This document shows positions 26,500 to 34,939 of a stretch of DNA of 64,000 nt, one piece after another. The stretch is from Psychrobacillus antarcticus (GTDB taxonomy: Bacteria; Bacillota; Bacilli; Bacillales_A; Planococcaceae). The notes under the pieces were generated by a model. The model did not search any database. It saw nothing but the letters and a program-made list of their open reading frames with translations, and was not told where the DNA came from. The DNA is taken from positions 21,141 through 85,140 of the forward strand of contig NZ_JAIZDB010000010.1 in assembly GCF_029533155.1 (NCBI RefSeq), read 5' to 3'. Every line of letters begins with the position of its first letter. The stretch's first letter is position 1. Position numbers and translations under genes: made by a program.

Positions 26500-27849
26500 A
26501 TGATAAGTAAACATGCATTCAATGATACTTCTGATATAAAAATAGGAATTATTGGACCAAAAGATTTAGTGACTAAAACAAAAGAAACTTTAATGGCCTT
26601 CCCTAACTTCAATCCTGTTTTTCGAATTGTTGAACAGGACAGTCAAATTTATGACATTACGAAAGAATTATTAAATGATGTAGAAGTTTTAATGTTTACA
26701 GAATTTCATGCTTATAATATCGCTAAACAACTCTTCGACTTCAAGATTCCGGTACATCATATGCCCCTTATGGGCACCGGACTTTACAGATCGTTATTTC
26801 TTATAAAAATTGCTAATCATTTAACTAGTTTATCTATTGATACTTTTGACAAAAAATATATTGAACAAATTTTATTGGAACTTGAAGAAGAAAACTATGA
26901 TTTATATGTGCACAAAAGCAATACTACTAGTTTAGAAATTAATGGGATTGTTAACTTCCACATTAATAACTACAGAACTAATAATTCAATTGCACTTACA
27001 GGAATAAAAGATGTAGCTATGCAACTAGACAATCTTAAAATTCCATATCAATGGGTAACACCCACACAGCAAGATATGATCGTATCTTTTGAAAGAGCTT
27101 TACTAGCAACAGACACTAGAAGAAACAAAGAATCTCAAATTGTATTTGGATTAATCAATATCGATAACTTTAAAAATGTCACAGCGAAATATTCCTCCGA
27201 GCATGATGTGCAATTATTAAAATTGAAGTTGCAACAAATGCTACTAGAGTATATTAAAATGCTAGATGGACATCTCATCAACCTAGGCGGCGATGAATAT
27301 TCTTTTATCACCACTCGTGGTATTTTTGAGCGTGAAACAAGAGGTTACAAATTTATTCCCCTTTTACAAGACGTGAAAAATGAGCTTGGTGTAACGATAA
27401 GTCTCGGCGTAGGTTTCGGCCGAACAGCTGCTGAATCTGGAAACCACGCAAGATTAGCTCTTCGACAATCACTCGATTTAGGCGGAAATGTCTGTTACAT
27501 AGTACGAGAAGACCAAAGTGTTTTGGGCCCAGTAGACATAACCACCTACAAACAATATGAACGATATAATTTGGCGATTACTGATCCACAATTACTAGAC
27601 AAAGCAGAAAAAGCTGGAATGTCCGCCTCCTATATGACAAAATTAATGGCTCGTGTCTCCAGGCATAAAAAAATTGAATATACCGCTCAAGAGTTAGCTT
27701 CCACACTTAATGTCACAATACGAAGCGCAAACCGTATTCTGTTGAAATGGACTGATGCTGAATTAGTCGATATTGTCGGAGAAGAAAAAGTAACTCACAA
27801 AGGAAGACCTCGCCGCATTTATCGGTTAAGTTTTATTGATGAAGAATAA
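26500..27849 (+). CDS. Transcriptional regulator with GTP cyclohydrolase III/GGDEF-like palm domain and C-terminal winged helix
   Basis: A 449-residue protein in three parts. Residues 1-150 form an alpha/beta domain (IKIGIIGPKDLVTKTKETL; VLMFTEFHAYNIAKQLFDF), plausibly a sensor. Residues 205-350 resemble the palm fold of GTP cyclohydrolase III and GGDEF cyclases: VFGLINIDNFKNVTAKYSSE, then LINLGGDEYSF near 260, then VTISLGVGFGRTAAESGNHA near 300. Residues 385-449 form a DNA-binding domain (YTAQELASTLNVTIRSANRI, KGRPRRIYRL). The metal-binding Asp of the first strand and GGDE are present, so nucleotide binding or turnover is possible. It is divergent from the catabolic operon and probably controls it and the ABC importer. 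SD is AGGAGG-like at 6-8 nt. Confidence 0.75.
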   Translation: MISKHAFNDTSDIKIGIIGPKDLVTKTKETLMAFPNFNPVFRIVEQDSQIYDITKELLNDVEVLMFTEFHAYNIAKQLFDFKIPVHHMPLMGTGLYRSLFLIKIANHLTSLSIDTFDKKYIEQILLELEEENYDLYVHKSNTTSLEINGIVNFHINNYRTNNSIALTGIKDVAMQLDNLKIPYQWVTPTQQDMIVSFERALLATDTRRNKESQIVFGLINIDNFKNVTAKYSSEHDVQLLKLKLQQMLLEYIKMLDGHLINLGGDEYSFITTRGIFERETRGYKFIPLLQDVKNELGVTISLGVGFGRTAAESGNHARLALRQSLDLGGNVCYIVREDQSVLGPVDITTYKQYERYNLAITDPQLLDKAEKAGMSASYMTKLMARVSRHKKIEYTAQELASTLNVTIRSANRILLKWTDAELVDIVGEEKVTHKGRPRRIYRLSFIDEE

Positions 27850-27873
27850 CGATAATACCTTTCTTCCAATGTT

Positions 27874-27896
27874 GGGGTGTTCCTTACCCCTTCTTT
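27874..27896 (+). terminator. Intrinsic terminator after the regulator
   Basis: GGGGT (27874-27878) pairs with ACCCC (27886-27890), followed by TTCTTTTT. The stem is short but the T tract is good, and it separates two convergent genes. Confidence 0.6.
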
Positions 27897-27902
27897 TTAA
27901 CG

Positions 27903-28799
27903 TTAAATAATTACCTCTTTCCCACTGCAACTACTTTCAGTAGCCGCTTCTATAAAGCGAATAATTTCTATCGTTTCTTCTAAAGGAACTCTAGTCTTTC
28001 CATCTGCGAAAAACTTCATTATTTGCTCCAGCAAACTTGCATAATAAGGTTTTATATCCAAGTCTACATTCACATATTCACTGCCTTTTTCAAAATGAAT
28101 CACTGCACCAAACTGGTTATTTCCCTTTCGATTCCCTCTTACTGTTCCTATCCGCCCATCATTCCACACAGCTGTAAGTACGTCATGGTCAGCTGTCTTA
28201 ACTGTTTTTACCGATTTTGCTCCTTGACCTAAAATTACAAATAGCATTTCCACTGTATGAATTCCATACCAAAAGTAACCTGCTTGGTTTAATTCCATCG
28301 GTCCAAAACAATCAGCTCCAATTACTTCTCCTTTTTCTGAGTTTTGCAGTATACGAGTTAAGCTTTCTGAAAATCGGAGTGCCGATGAACTCATTAAAGG
28401 CGTACCGTGATCCGTAGCCAGTTCTACCATTTTTTTCGCCTCTTTCGTATTTAAACTAAAAGGTTTATCAACAAAAATCGGTTTTTTCCATGCGATTATT
28501 TCTTTTAACTGCCTATAATGAACTGCGCCATCTACTGACTCCAGTAGGATTGCATCACTATTTTTTACTACATCTTTAATTGATAAAACAATTTCAATAG
28601 CGTAATTGTCCCTTAATTCATTTGTGAATTTTTCCGCTCTAGTTTTACTAAGTTCAAAATCGTCTGATCCACCGCGAAAAGCAATAACAACTTTCCCACC
28701 CTTAATATAATAAGGATTATTCGAATCATTTAAGAGCTTCGTGAAAACAACGACATGGGAAGTATCTAAACCGATAATACCAATGGATAGTTGTATGAT
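27903..28799 (-). CDS. Gfo/Idh/MocA family oxidoreductase without a canonical start codon
   Basis: The frame is open from a TAA at 28815-28817 to the stop at 27903 and encodes a full-length family member of about 298 residues: SIGIIGLDTSHVVVFTKLL (Rossmann start), FVDKPFSLNTKEAKKM (the EKP position) and FWYGIHTVEMLFVILG (C-terminal domain). There is no in-frame ATG, GTG or TTG before codon 124 (ATG ending at 28430). An AGGAGAGGAG ribosome site ends 5 nt before ATC (28799-28797) and 8 nt before ATA (28796-28794), so initiation at a rare codon is assumed. It lies downstream of the ABC permeases and most likely belongs to their operon. Confidence 0.7.
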   Translation of the reverse strand: MIQLSIGIIGLDTSHVVVFTKLLNDSNNPYYIKGGKVVIAFRGGSDDFELSKTRAEKFTNELRDNYAIEIVLSIKDVVKNSDAILLESVDGAVHYRQLKEIIAWKKPIFVDKPFSLNTKEAKKMVELATDHGTPLMSSSALRFSESLTRILQNSEKGEVIGADCFGPMELNQAGYFWYGIHTVEMLFVILGQGAKSVKTVKTADHDVLTAVWNDGRIGTVRGNRKGNNQFGAVIHFEKGSEYVNVDLDIKPYYASLLEQIMKFFADGKTRVPLEETIEIIRFIEAATESSCSGKEVII

Positions 28800-28828
28800 C
28801 GTAACTCCTCTCCTTTATTAGCTTGGAT

Positions 28829-29632
28829 TTACTTCAAGCCTGACATTTGAATTCCTTCGGTGAAGAACCGTTGGAAGAACATGAAAATAAGAAATGTCGG
28901 TATAAAGGATACTGCCGATCCAGCCATTTCAATTCCGAAGTTACCTTCTTTTCCTAAGATGGATGCCAACCCTAGTGTCACAGGGAACATTGTTTCTTGA
29001 GTCAAATATATCAATGGTTGGAATAGATCATTCCAGTTAGAAATAAACGAAAATGTGCCGACTGTTGCAACAACAGGTACGGATAACGGTAAAATTATTT
29101 TAACGAATACTTGAAGATCATTAGCCCCGTCTATATAGGCTGCTTCCTCTAGATCGTTTGGTATACCTTGTAAAAATTGTCTTACTAGAAATACTCCCAT
29201 AATCCCCCATATTTCGGGCACAATTAGCGCCCAGTAAGTATTAATCCAACCAAAATCGGAAAACATAATGTACTTAGGGATGATTAATAGTTGTTGGGGG
29301 ATCATAATAACTCCCATGAATACCCAAAATATAAACTCTCTCCCTATAAACTGCTTCTTAGCAAAGATATAACCCAATATCGCACAGAATAACATTTGAC
29401 TAAATACAGGGATTACCGTAATAACAACAGAGTTCCATATCCAGCGTAAGAACAATCCATCATTCAAGATATATTTATAGTTTTTTAATGTAGGATCATC
29501 AGGTATCCAAAATAGCGGATCTAATTGAGCATATTCAACTTCTTTTAAAGAACCTAAAATCATAATGATAAAAGGCATTAAAAAACAAAAACCTAAAACA
29601 AATAAAGCTGTATATGATATTACTTTTTTCAC
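28829..29632 (-). CDS. Carbohydrate ABC transporter permease (CUT1, MalG-like)
   Basis: A 267-residue membrane protein with six predicted helices. The cytoplasmic coupling loop EEAAYIDGANDLQVFVKIILP is the classic EAA motif of MalG-type permeases. The GTG start has AGGAGG 10 nt upstream. It forms the inner-membrane channel with the product of 29660-30598. No ATPase gene is found in the window; CUT1 importers in Firmicutes commonly borrow a shared MsmX-type ATPase. Confidence 0.92.
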   Translation of the reverse strand: MKKVISYTALFVLGFCFLMPFIIMILGSLKEVEYAQLDPLFWIPDDPTLKNYKYILNDGLFLRWIWNSVVITVIPVFSQMLFCAILGYIFAKKQFIGREFIFWVFMGVIMIPQQLLIIPKYIMFSDFGWINTYWALIVPEIWGIMGVFLVRQFLQGIPNDLEEAAYIDGANDLQVFVKIILPLSVPVVATVGTFSFISNWNDLFQPLIYLTQETMFPVTLGLASILGKEGNFGIEMAGSAVSFIPTFLIFMFFQRFFTEGIQMSGLK

Positions 29633-29659
29633 TATTTTTCATCCTCCTTTCCCAGAAAA

Positions 29660-30598
29660 TCAATAATGATTTGATTCCTTACCGAGATATCTTCTCTGTA
29701 TCAGTGAAATTATTAAAATAATAAAGAATAAAACATATGACAACACTGCTGCATAGCTTAAGTTAAGACTTGTAAATCCTTGAGTGTATAGGTAATACAC
29801 AATGGTTGTTGTAGCATAATTAGGTCCTCCACCAGTTAACAAATACGCAGAATCGAAAATCTGGAAGGAACCAATCGTAGTAGTAATTGCTACATAAAAA
29901 TGAATTGGTTTTAATAATGGAAAAGTGACATTCCAAAAAATCTTAAATGGTGATGCCCCATCAATTCTCGCGGCCTCATATAATTGCCGATCAATGGACT
30001 GTAAGCCAGCAAAGTAATATATCATCGTACTACCAGCTACTTTAAATACACTTAAACCTGCTAATACAGCAAGAGCTTGACTTGAATCAGAGAGAAACAA
30101 TTGTGGTTCAATACCAACAAATCCAATAATGTAGTTAATCATGCCTTCTTCTGTTCCTCTAAACAGCCAACCCCAAATACCTGCAATGATTACAAATGAA
30201 GTAACAACTGGAAGGAAAAATATCCCTTTAAAAAATTTAGCACCTCTTACACCTGAGTTTATAATCAGTGCCAATATTAGGCCCAATGCCATCGTTGGCA
30301 CTATATAATAGATAGAAAATTTGACCGTATTCCATATAGCCTTCCATGCCAGGGTATCGCTAAATAAATACTTCCAATGCTTTAAACCTACAAATTCTGC
30401 ATCCCCAATTACTTTCCAATCCATAAATGTAAGATAGAAGCTCAATAAAAATGGATATACTTGAAAAATTACAAAGTGAATTAAAATAGGGATTAAAACA
30501 ATATAAACAATCGAATTTTTCTTCCACTCTTTCTTCAACCTTACGAAAAGTGGTAACTTTTCTTTTTTAGAAGTCAGTGTATTACTCAGTGTAATCAC
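29660..30598 (-). CDS. Carbohydrate ABC transporter permease (CUT1, MalF/UgpA-like)
   Basis: A 312-residue membrane protein with six hydrophobic segments after a charged N-terminus, and the EAA loop YEAARIDGASPFKIFWNVTF near residue 212. It pairs with the MalG-like permease 27 bp downstream. The GTG ending at 30598 is used, but AGGAAAGG almost touches it, so the exact start is uncertain by a few codons. A stem-loop separates it from the upstream binding-protein gene. Confidence 0.9.
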   Translation of the reverse strand: MITLSNTLTSKKEKLPLFVRLKKEWKKNSIVYIVLIPILIHFVIFQVYPFLLSFYLTFMDWKVIGDAEFVGLKHWKYLFSDTLAWKAIWNTVKFSIYYIVPTMALGLILALIINSGVRGAKFFKGIFFLPVVTSFVIIAGIWGWLFRGTEEGMINYIIGFVGIEPQLFLSDSSQALAVLAGLSVFKVAGSTMIYYFAGLQSIDRQLYEAARIDGASPFKIFWNVTFPLLKPIHFYVAITTTIGSFQIFDSAYLLTGGGPNYATTTIVYYLYTQGFTSLNLSYAAVLSYVLFFIILIISLIQRRYLGKESNHY

Positions 30599-30616
30599 CC
30601 TTTCCTATGTAAGTTA

Positions 30617-30642
30617 ATAAGAGAGAGCTTGATCTCTCTTAG
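30617..30642 (-). promoter_or_regulatory. Intercistronic stem-loop between binding protein and permease genes
   Basis: AAGAGAGA and TCTCTCTT form an 8-bp stem (9 with flanking A-T) around a 6-nt loop at about 30618-30641. There is no T tract after it in the reading direction. Such hairpins commonly protect the 3' end of the abundant binding-protein mRNA and reduce permease expression. Confidence 0.6.
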
Positions 30643-30665
30643 ATCAAACTCTCCATTAACTGTTA

Positions 30666-31925
30666 TTAATTTACTTTGGCTTTAATAGCCTCTGCCGCAG
30701 CATCTGCTGCTTCTTTAGGAGTTTTCTTACCTTCCATCATTGTCTGCAACTCCGCTTGGATTAAAGGCATAATTGTACGACCTTCCGGATGAATAACTCC
30801 TGGTAGCGCAAATTCTGTATACGATGCAAGCTGCGCCATATACTCTTGATCCCCAAAAATATCTTTTGCAGATTCTCTAGTTGGAATATACTGTGTAACC
30901 GTATTAAATTTGCGTTGGTTTTCTGAATTCGTCATTATTTTAATAAATTCAGCCGCTGCTTCTGGATTATCTGTATTAATCGGAGCTACAAACATTCCAG
31001 TAGTTCCATAAGTAACCTGCTCTTTGTTTTTCAAAGGTGGAGCAATAACAAATTCAAACGTATCTAGATCTAACATACGGCTAACAGAAATACCTGAGCC
31101 TTGTACGGAAAGCATTTTTCCACCATCCCATAATGCATTATGTTCCATAGCTGTAATGGAATCTTTTGGAGTCCATTCTTCTTGGTACATTTTGTTAATA
31201 AATGCAAATGCTTCTACTCCAGCTTCGTTATTGATCAATACTTCACCGTCCTCTGTCAAAACATCCCCACCAGCTTGCCATAAGAATGGATATAGTGTTC
31301 CATTCATAGATCCTCCACCTTGGAAACTTGTTGCATAGTAACCTTTTTCTTTTGCTTTTATCGCCCATGCTTCAAACTCGTCCCAAGTTGTAGGTAAGTT
31401 AGCTGGATCCTCACCGATTGCTTTCACAATATCCACATTATATAAGTAAGTATATGCTTCTTGAAGAATCGGAAGTCCGTATACTTTATCTTTCCAAGTA
31501 GTTGAAACTAAAGCCGAATCCACAAAATCATCCATTTCGTTATCTTCCAAATATGGGTCTAATTCTAATAGCATTCCAGCTTCTGCATATTGTGGCATCT
31601 GGTCTGGAATAGCATAAAATACGTCTGGTCCATTATTAGCAGCAAGAGCAGTTAGAACCTTTTGATCTCTATTTGCCCAAGGAATCTGTTCAAAGTTAAC
31701 CTTTACTCCAGTTTCTTCTTCATAAGCAGCAATTATTTCATCCCACATAACACCTTCTGTTTCCTGATCACCTGTAAATGGATGAGCCCATACTGTAATT
31801 TCTCCGGATATACCCTCTTCGCTAGTATCCCCTTTTGGTTTGTCTCCCTCTGCTCCTTCATCGCTACAAGCAGCTATTAAAGTACCCAATAACAATAGTA
31901 ATAGAACTAAACTAAATTTTTTCAT
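30666..31925 (-). CDS. Sugar ABC transporter substrate-binding lipoprotein (CUT1)
   Basis: A 419-residue extracellular lipoprotein. The signal peptide MKKFSLVLLLLLLGTLIAAC ends at Cys20. The mature part fits family 1 sugar-binding proteins (GEITVWAHPFTGDQETEG; FAANN-type region TALAANNGPDVFYAIPDQMP; EFIKIMTNSENQRKFN; late EAADAAAEAIKAKVN). The ATG ending at 31925 has GAGGGGT 7 nt upstream. It is the first gene of the importer operon, read through a hairpin to the permeases. The ligand is probably the oligosaccharide broken down by the neighbouring operon. Confidence 0.92.
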   Translation of the reverse strand: MKKFSLVLLLLLLGTLIAACSDEGAEGDKPKGDTSEEGISGEITVWAHPFTGDQETEGVMWDEIIAAYEEETGVKVNFEQIPWANRDQKVLTALAANNGPDVFYAIPDQMPQYAEAGMLLELDPYLEDNEMDDFVDSALVSTTWKDKVYGLPILQEAYTYLYNVDIVKAIGEDPANLPTTWDEFEAWAIKAKEKGYYATSFQGGGSMNGTLYPFLWQAGGDVLTEDGEVLINNEAGVEAFAFINKMYQEEWTPKDSITAMEHNALWDGGKMLSVQGSGISVSRMLDLDTFEFVIAPPLKNKEQVTYGTTGMFVAPINTDNPEAAAEFIKIMTNSENQRKFNTVTQYIPTRESAKDIFGDQEYMAQLASYTEFALPGVIHPEGRTIMPLIQAELQTMMEGKKTPKEAADAAAEAIKAKVN

Positions 31926-32322
31926 CTCTTTGACCCCTCTCAAATTAGTTAATACAATATCCCCAATGCCCGTTACACTATTACTATATTATTTAGGCCT
32001 CCCTTCAATTTGTAATAGACATACTATTACACTTGCAATTAATCATATGATGAATAATGAGCCGAAAACATTTCGGGTACGGCGCTCTTATGTCAACGAG
32101 TTCATCAATTAAAATTCACTTTACATTTAACTTAATATACAGAAATTACTAAATTGTTGGTAAACTTTTTTAAAGCATATATTATTTTTTATAAAGAGAC
32201 AAGTCTCTTAAGTGTCTTTAATAGCTCATTTCATAAAATAGTCCTTATTACTTTTTTAATTTTTTTATATTGTCTTTTGGTCCGTTGTTACATATAGTAG
32301 AGTTCAAGAAGGTGGTGGTCCA
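31926..32322. other. 397-bp intergenic control region between the ABC operon and the DUF624 gene
   Basis: No gene was seen here. It holds the tandem operator at 32201-32221 with the adjoining palindrome AGAGACAAGTCTCT (32195-32208), and on the minus strand a possible promoter TTGTCT-17-TATGCT directly after it. A perfect 6-bp inverted repeat CCGAAA-ACA-TTTCGG lies at 32062-32076. The importer mRNA would have a leader of roughly 250 nt. Confidence 0.5.
32195..32221 (-). promoter_or_regulatory. Tandem operator of the ABC importer operon
   Basis: The 21 bp at 32201-32221 match the site at 26336-26356 in 17 positions, with half-sites GTCTCTTAA (32203) and GTCTTTAA (32214) again 11 bp apart. The left half overlaps a perfect 6-2-6 palindrome (32195-32208). 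On the minus strand a possible -35 TTGTCT overlaps the palindrome, so the bound protein would sit at an activator position. Confidence 0.62.
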
Positions 32323-32946
32323 ATGAATTGGGAGAACTTTAATACGATTGCGTATAGAATAATAAACTTGGCATACATAAATATTTTATGGATCGTTTTT
32401 AGCATTGTCGGATTAGGTGTTTTTGGACTCTTTCCAGCTACTACTGCAATGTTTGCTATCACAAGAAAGTTAATTATTGGGGAAAAGGATTTCAAAATAT
32501 TCCCTGCATTTTGGAAATATTTCAAACAAGATTTCCTTAAAGCTAACGGCTTTGGTATATTTATTCTGATAACTATTTATTTACTTTATTTCGACTTTAA
32601 GTTTGTAGAACAAAGCAATAACTTTCAATTTCTAATACCAATTTTACTATTCATATTAATATCTTTTATAGTCACATTAATATTTTTGTTTCCTGTTTAT
32701 TCACACTTTAAGTTACGTTTCTTCCAATACATTAAACAGTCCTTCTTAATCGCAATCACTTCACCTATTGAATTAATTGCAATTGCAGCTTCAGCATTAG
32801 TAATCTATTTTGTAATGACCATATTCCCTGGGGCTATTCCATTGTTTTCCGGTAGTGTTTTTGCATATATCTCTACCATTCTAAGTTTTAAAGCCTTTAA
32901 TAAAATTAACAAGAAAAAAATACACTCACTGAAGTCCATTACATAA
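32323..32946 (+). CDS. DUF624 (YesL-like) membrane protein
   Basis: A 207-residue protein with about five membrane segments. The opening NWENFNTIAYRIINLAYINI and GLGVFGLFPATTAMFAITRK match the DUF624/YesL family. YesL lies in the rhamnogalacturonan (yes) operon of B. subtilis, and DUF624 genes generally sit beside CUT1 sugar importers, as here, but their function is not known. It is divergent from the importer operon and shares its control region. AAGGTGG precedes the ATG. A very strong terminator follows. Confidence 0.85.
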   Translation: MNWENFNTIAYRIINLAYINILWIVFSIVGLGVFGLFPATTAMFAITRKLIIGEKDFKIFPAFWKYFKQDFLKANGFGIFILITIYLLYFDFKFVEQSNNFQFLIPILLFILISFIVTLIFLFPVYSHFKLRFFQYIKQSFLIAITSPIELIAIAASALVIYFVMTIFPGAIPLFSGSVFAYISTILSFKAFNKINKKKIHSLKSIT

Positions 32947-32966
32947 ATTAATCCAAACAAAAAATG

Positions 32967-33020
32967 CACCCATGTACAGCTATTGCTCTCTAAATAATAG
33001 CTGTACATGGGTGTTTTTTT
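32967..33020 (+). terminator. Strong intrinsic terminator
   Basis: An 18-bp perfect stem (CACCCATGTACAGCTATT, 32967-32984, with its complement at 32996-33013) is followed by seven T residues. Confidence 0.93.
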
Positions 33021-33126
33021 AAGATCAATTTATTTAACTTTACATCAACTTGAAAGAACCTAAAATTTATTGTAAGATTAATTGTTTACTTTTAACTACA
33101 ATGATTAGGAAGTTTGGTGGAAGAAA

Positions 33127-34044
33127 TTGAATACAAAAGCATTAATACTTGCGTTATTTACAGTTACTATTTGGGGTTCTTCTTTTGCGGCAATTAGCGC
33201 TAGTTTACAAGGGGGCTATTCGGCAGGACATTTAATATTAGTTCGGTTTCTGATTGCCTCTATTATATTTCTTGTTATCGCACTTTGGCCAGGAGTTAAG
33301 TTTAAGTTACCCCAAAAGGAAGATATATTAAAGATAGTCATTCTTGGTTTTATTGGGATTAATATATACCATCTTTGTGTAACCTTTGGACAACTATCGA
33401 TATCAGCTGGAACGGCTGGTATGCTGATTGGTTCTGCTCCTATTTTCACGACGATTATTGCAATTATTGTATTGAAGGAACGCCTAGGAAGAATTGGTTG
33501 GTTTGGATTGGCATTTGGATTTGTCGGCATTCTATTAATTGCTTTAGGGACAGGCGGGGGTTCTTTGGATATTTCACCTGGTGTACTTTTAGTTCTTATT
33601 GCAGCCTTTTCAACCGCCATCTTTTTTGTTTGCCAGAAGCCTCTATTTAAAAAGTATAGTGCCATAGAGTTGACAGCTTACTTCACTTGGGCAGGTACGA
33701 TTCCTTTTTTGTTCTTTGCACCTGGACTTTTAGAAGGAATTCAGCATGCAACTTTAGAGGCTAATTTATCTGCTGTTTATATAGGAATATTCCCAACTGC
33801 AGTGGCATATTTAACTTGGGCTATGGCTTTGTCCTATAGTGAAGCTAGTTCCGTTTCGAATACATTATATTTAGAACCAGTCGTTGCAATTGTTGTGACA
33901 TGGATTTGGTTGCAAGAGCTTCCATCTCCCCTTTCGATTGTCGGAGGATTCGTAGCTATAACTAGTGTCATTTTTGTCAATATGTATGGCAAGAAACATC
34001 GACTAAAGCTCTCACAACAAGCTCCCGTCACGACTTATAGATAA
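33127..34044 (+). CDS. EamA/DMT-family transporter
   Basis: A 305-residue protein with ten predicted helices in two EamA repeats (TVTIWGSSFAAISASLQGG; and from about residue 150 LLVLIAAFSTAIFFVCQKPL). FGQLSISAGTAGMLIGSAPI and LYLEPVVAIVVTWIWLQELP are typical. It is a probable exporter of amino acids or other metabolites; the substrate is unknown. The TTG start is fixed by GGTGG 6 nt upstream. The esterase gene begins 36 bp after its stop, so the two may form an operon. Confidence 0.88.
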   Translation: MNTKALILALFTVTIWGSSFAAISASLQGGYSAGHLILVRFLIASIIFLVIALWPGVKFKLPQKEDILKIVILGFIGINIYHLCVTFGQLSISAGTAGMLIGSAPIFTTIIAIIVLKERLGRIGWFGLAFGFVGILLIALGTGGGSLDISPGVLLVLIAAFSTAIFFVCQKPLFKKYSAIELTAYFTWAGTIPFLFFAPGLLEGIQHATLEANLSAVYIGIFPTAVAYLTWAMALSYSEASSVSNTLYLEPVVAIVVTWIWLQELPSPLSIVGGFVAITSVIFVNMYGKKHRLKLSQQAPVTTYR

Positions 34045-34079
34045 GATAGACATACTCTAATTGAAGGGAAGTACGATAC

Positions 34080-34712
34080 ATGAAATCTCCTTTTACATTT
34101 AACCATACAGCACCAAACACCGCGGTACAAAAACAACAACCAGCCTTATTTTTACTTCATGGTATGGGGAGCAATGAAACAGATTTACCACAACTAGTGA
34201 AGGATTTCGAGGGTACACATCATATTTTTAGCTTACGCGGTCCGATCGTTCGGAGCCCCGGCTACTCATTTTTTGAAATTGAAGAAATTGGCAAGCCTAT
34301 AAGGGATATTTTCGATAAAGTCGTAACCCATATTCAAGCATTCATTCGCGAAGCAATTACCGAGCACAACTTGAATCCTGATGACATTACGATATTAGGT
34401 TTTAGTCAAGGAGCCATCCTTGCGCAAACTTTGGCGCTAACAATGGGAAATGAAATTAGTAAAGTGGTTGCATTAAGCGGCTATATCCCTGAGTTTGTTA
34501 AAGCAGAATACTGCAAGCGTGATATCCATCATCTATCCATCTTTATCTCTCATGGCGATTATGATTATGTAATCCCATCACAATGGGGGCTCGACAGTAA
34601 AGAATATTTCGAAGCTGCGGGAGCTAAAGTCACTTTTAAATCTTATAACGATGGTCACGGGGTTACACCAGAGAATCATCAGGACTTAGTAGCATTTTTA
34701 AATAAAAATTAA
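34080..34712 (+). CDS. Phospholipase/carboxylesterase family alpha/beta hydrolase
   Basis: A 210-residue cytosolic esterase. FLLHGMGSNETDLPQL holds the oxyanion region, GFSQGAILAQTLAL near residue 116 the Ser nucleophile, HGDYDYVIP near 160 the Asp and DGHGVTPENHQD near 190 the His, a complete triad of the abhydrolase_2 family. The natural ester is unknown. It ends at a good terminator. Confidence 0.88.
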   Translation: MKSPFTFNHTAPNTAVQKQQPALFLLHGMGSNETDLPQLVKDFEGTHHIFSLRGPIVRSPGYSFFEIEEIGKPIRDIFDKVVTHIQAFIREAITEHNLNPDDITILGFSQGAILAQTLALTMGNEISKVVALSGYIPEFVKAEYCKRDIHHLSIFISHGDYDYVIPSQWGLDSKEYFEAAGAKVTFKSYNDGHGVTPENHQDLVAFLNKN

Positions 34713-34726
34713 TTATTTTAAGAAGT

Positions 34727-34767
34727 CGAGAAAAATGGGCCATACTATTTTTCTCGCTCTTTTTTTA
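34727..34767 (+). terminator. Intrinsic terminator
   Basis: CGAGAAAAAT (34727-34736) pairs with ATTTTTCTCG (34747-34756), followed by CTCTTTTTTT. Confidence 0.85.
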
Positions 34768-34879
34768 TTATGCACTACCTGGGAATATTCCATTGGTTTT
34801 TGCCGTTCAACTTAATAGCAATAGCTGAATAATTCTGATAAAATTATACTATCCTCTGCTAATAAAGCTTTGGTTTTTT

Positions 34880-34906
34880 TGAAACTTATTACAGCATTTC
34901 GTCGTA
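34880..34906 (+). promoter_or_regulatory. ECF sigma-factor (sigma-W-like) promoter of the Ter cluster
   Basis: TGAAAC (34880-34885), 17 bp, then CGTA (34903-34906), followed by an AT-rich segment, ends about 33 bp before the first TerD start. This is the consensus of sigma-W-type ECF promoters (TGAAAC, 16-17 bp, CGTA). The related B. subtilis yce operon is known to respond to ECF sigma factors. Confidence 0.78.
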
Positions 34907-34939
34907 TATATAATATGACTAAAATTTGGAGGTAAAAAA

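Noticed and set aside
27903..28430. Separate 175-residue gene starting at the ATG ending at 28430
   Set aside because: The upstream frame is open and encodes the missing N-terminal half of the same enzyme, so this ATG is internal.
32091..32096. Minus-strand TTGACA as a -35 box for the binding-protein gene
   Set aside because: No acceptable -10 box follows at 16-18 bp.
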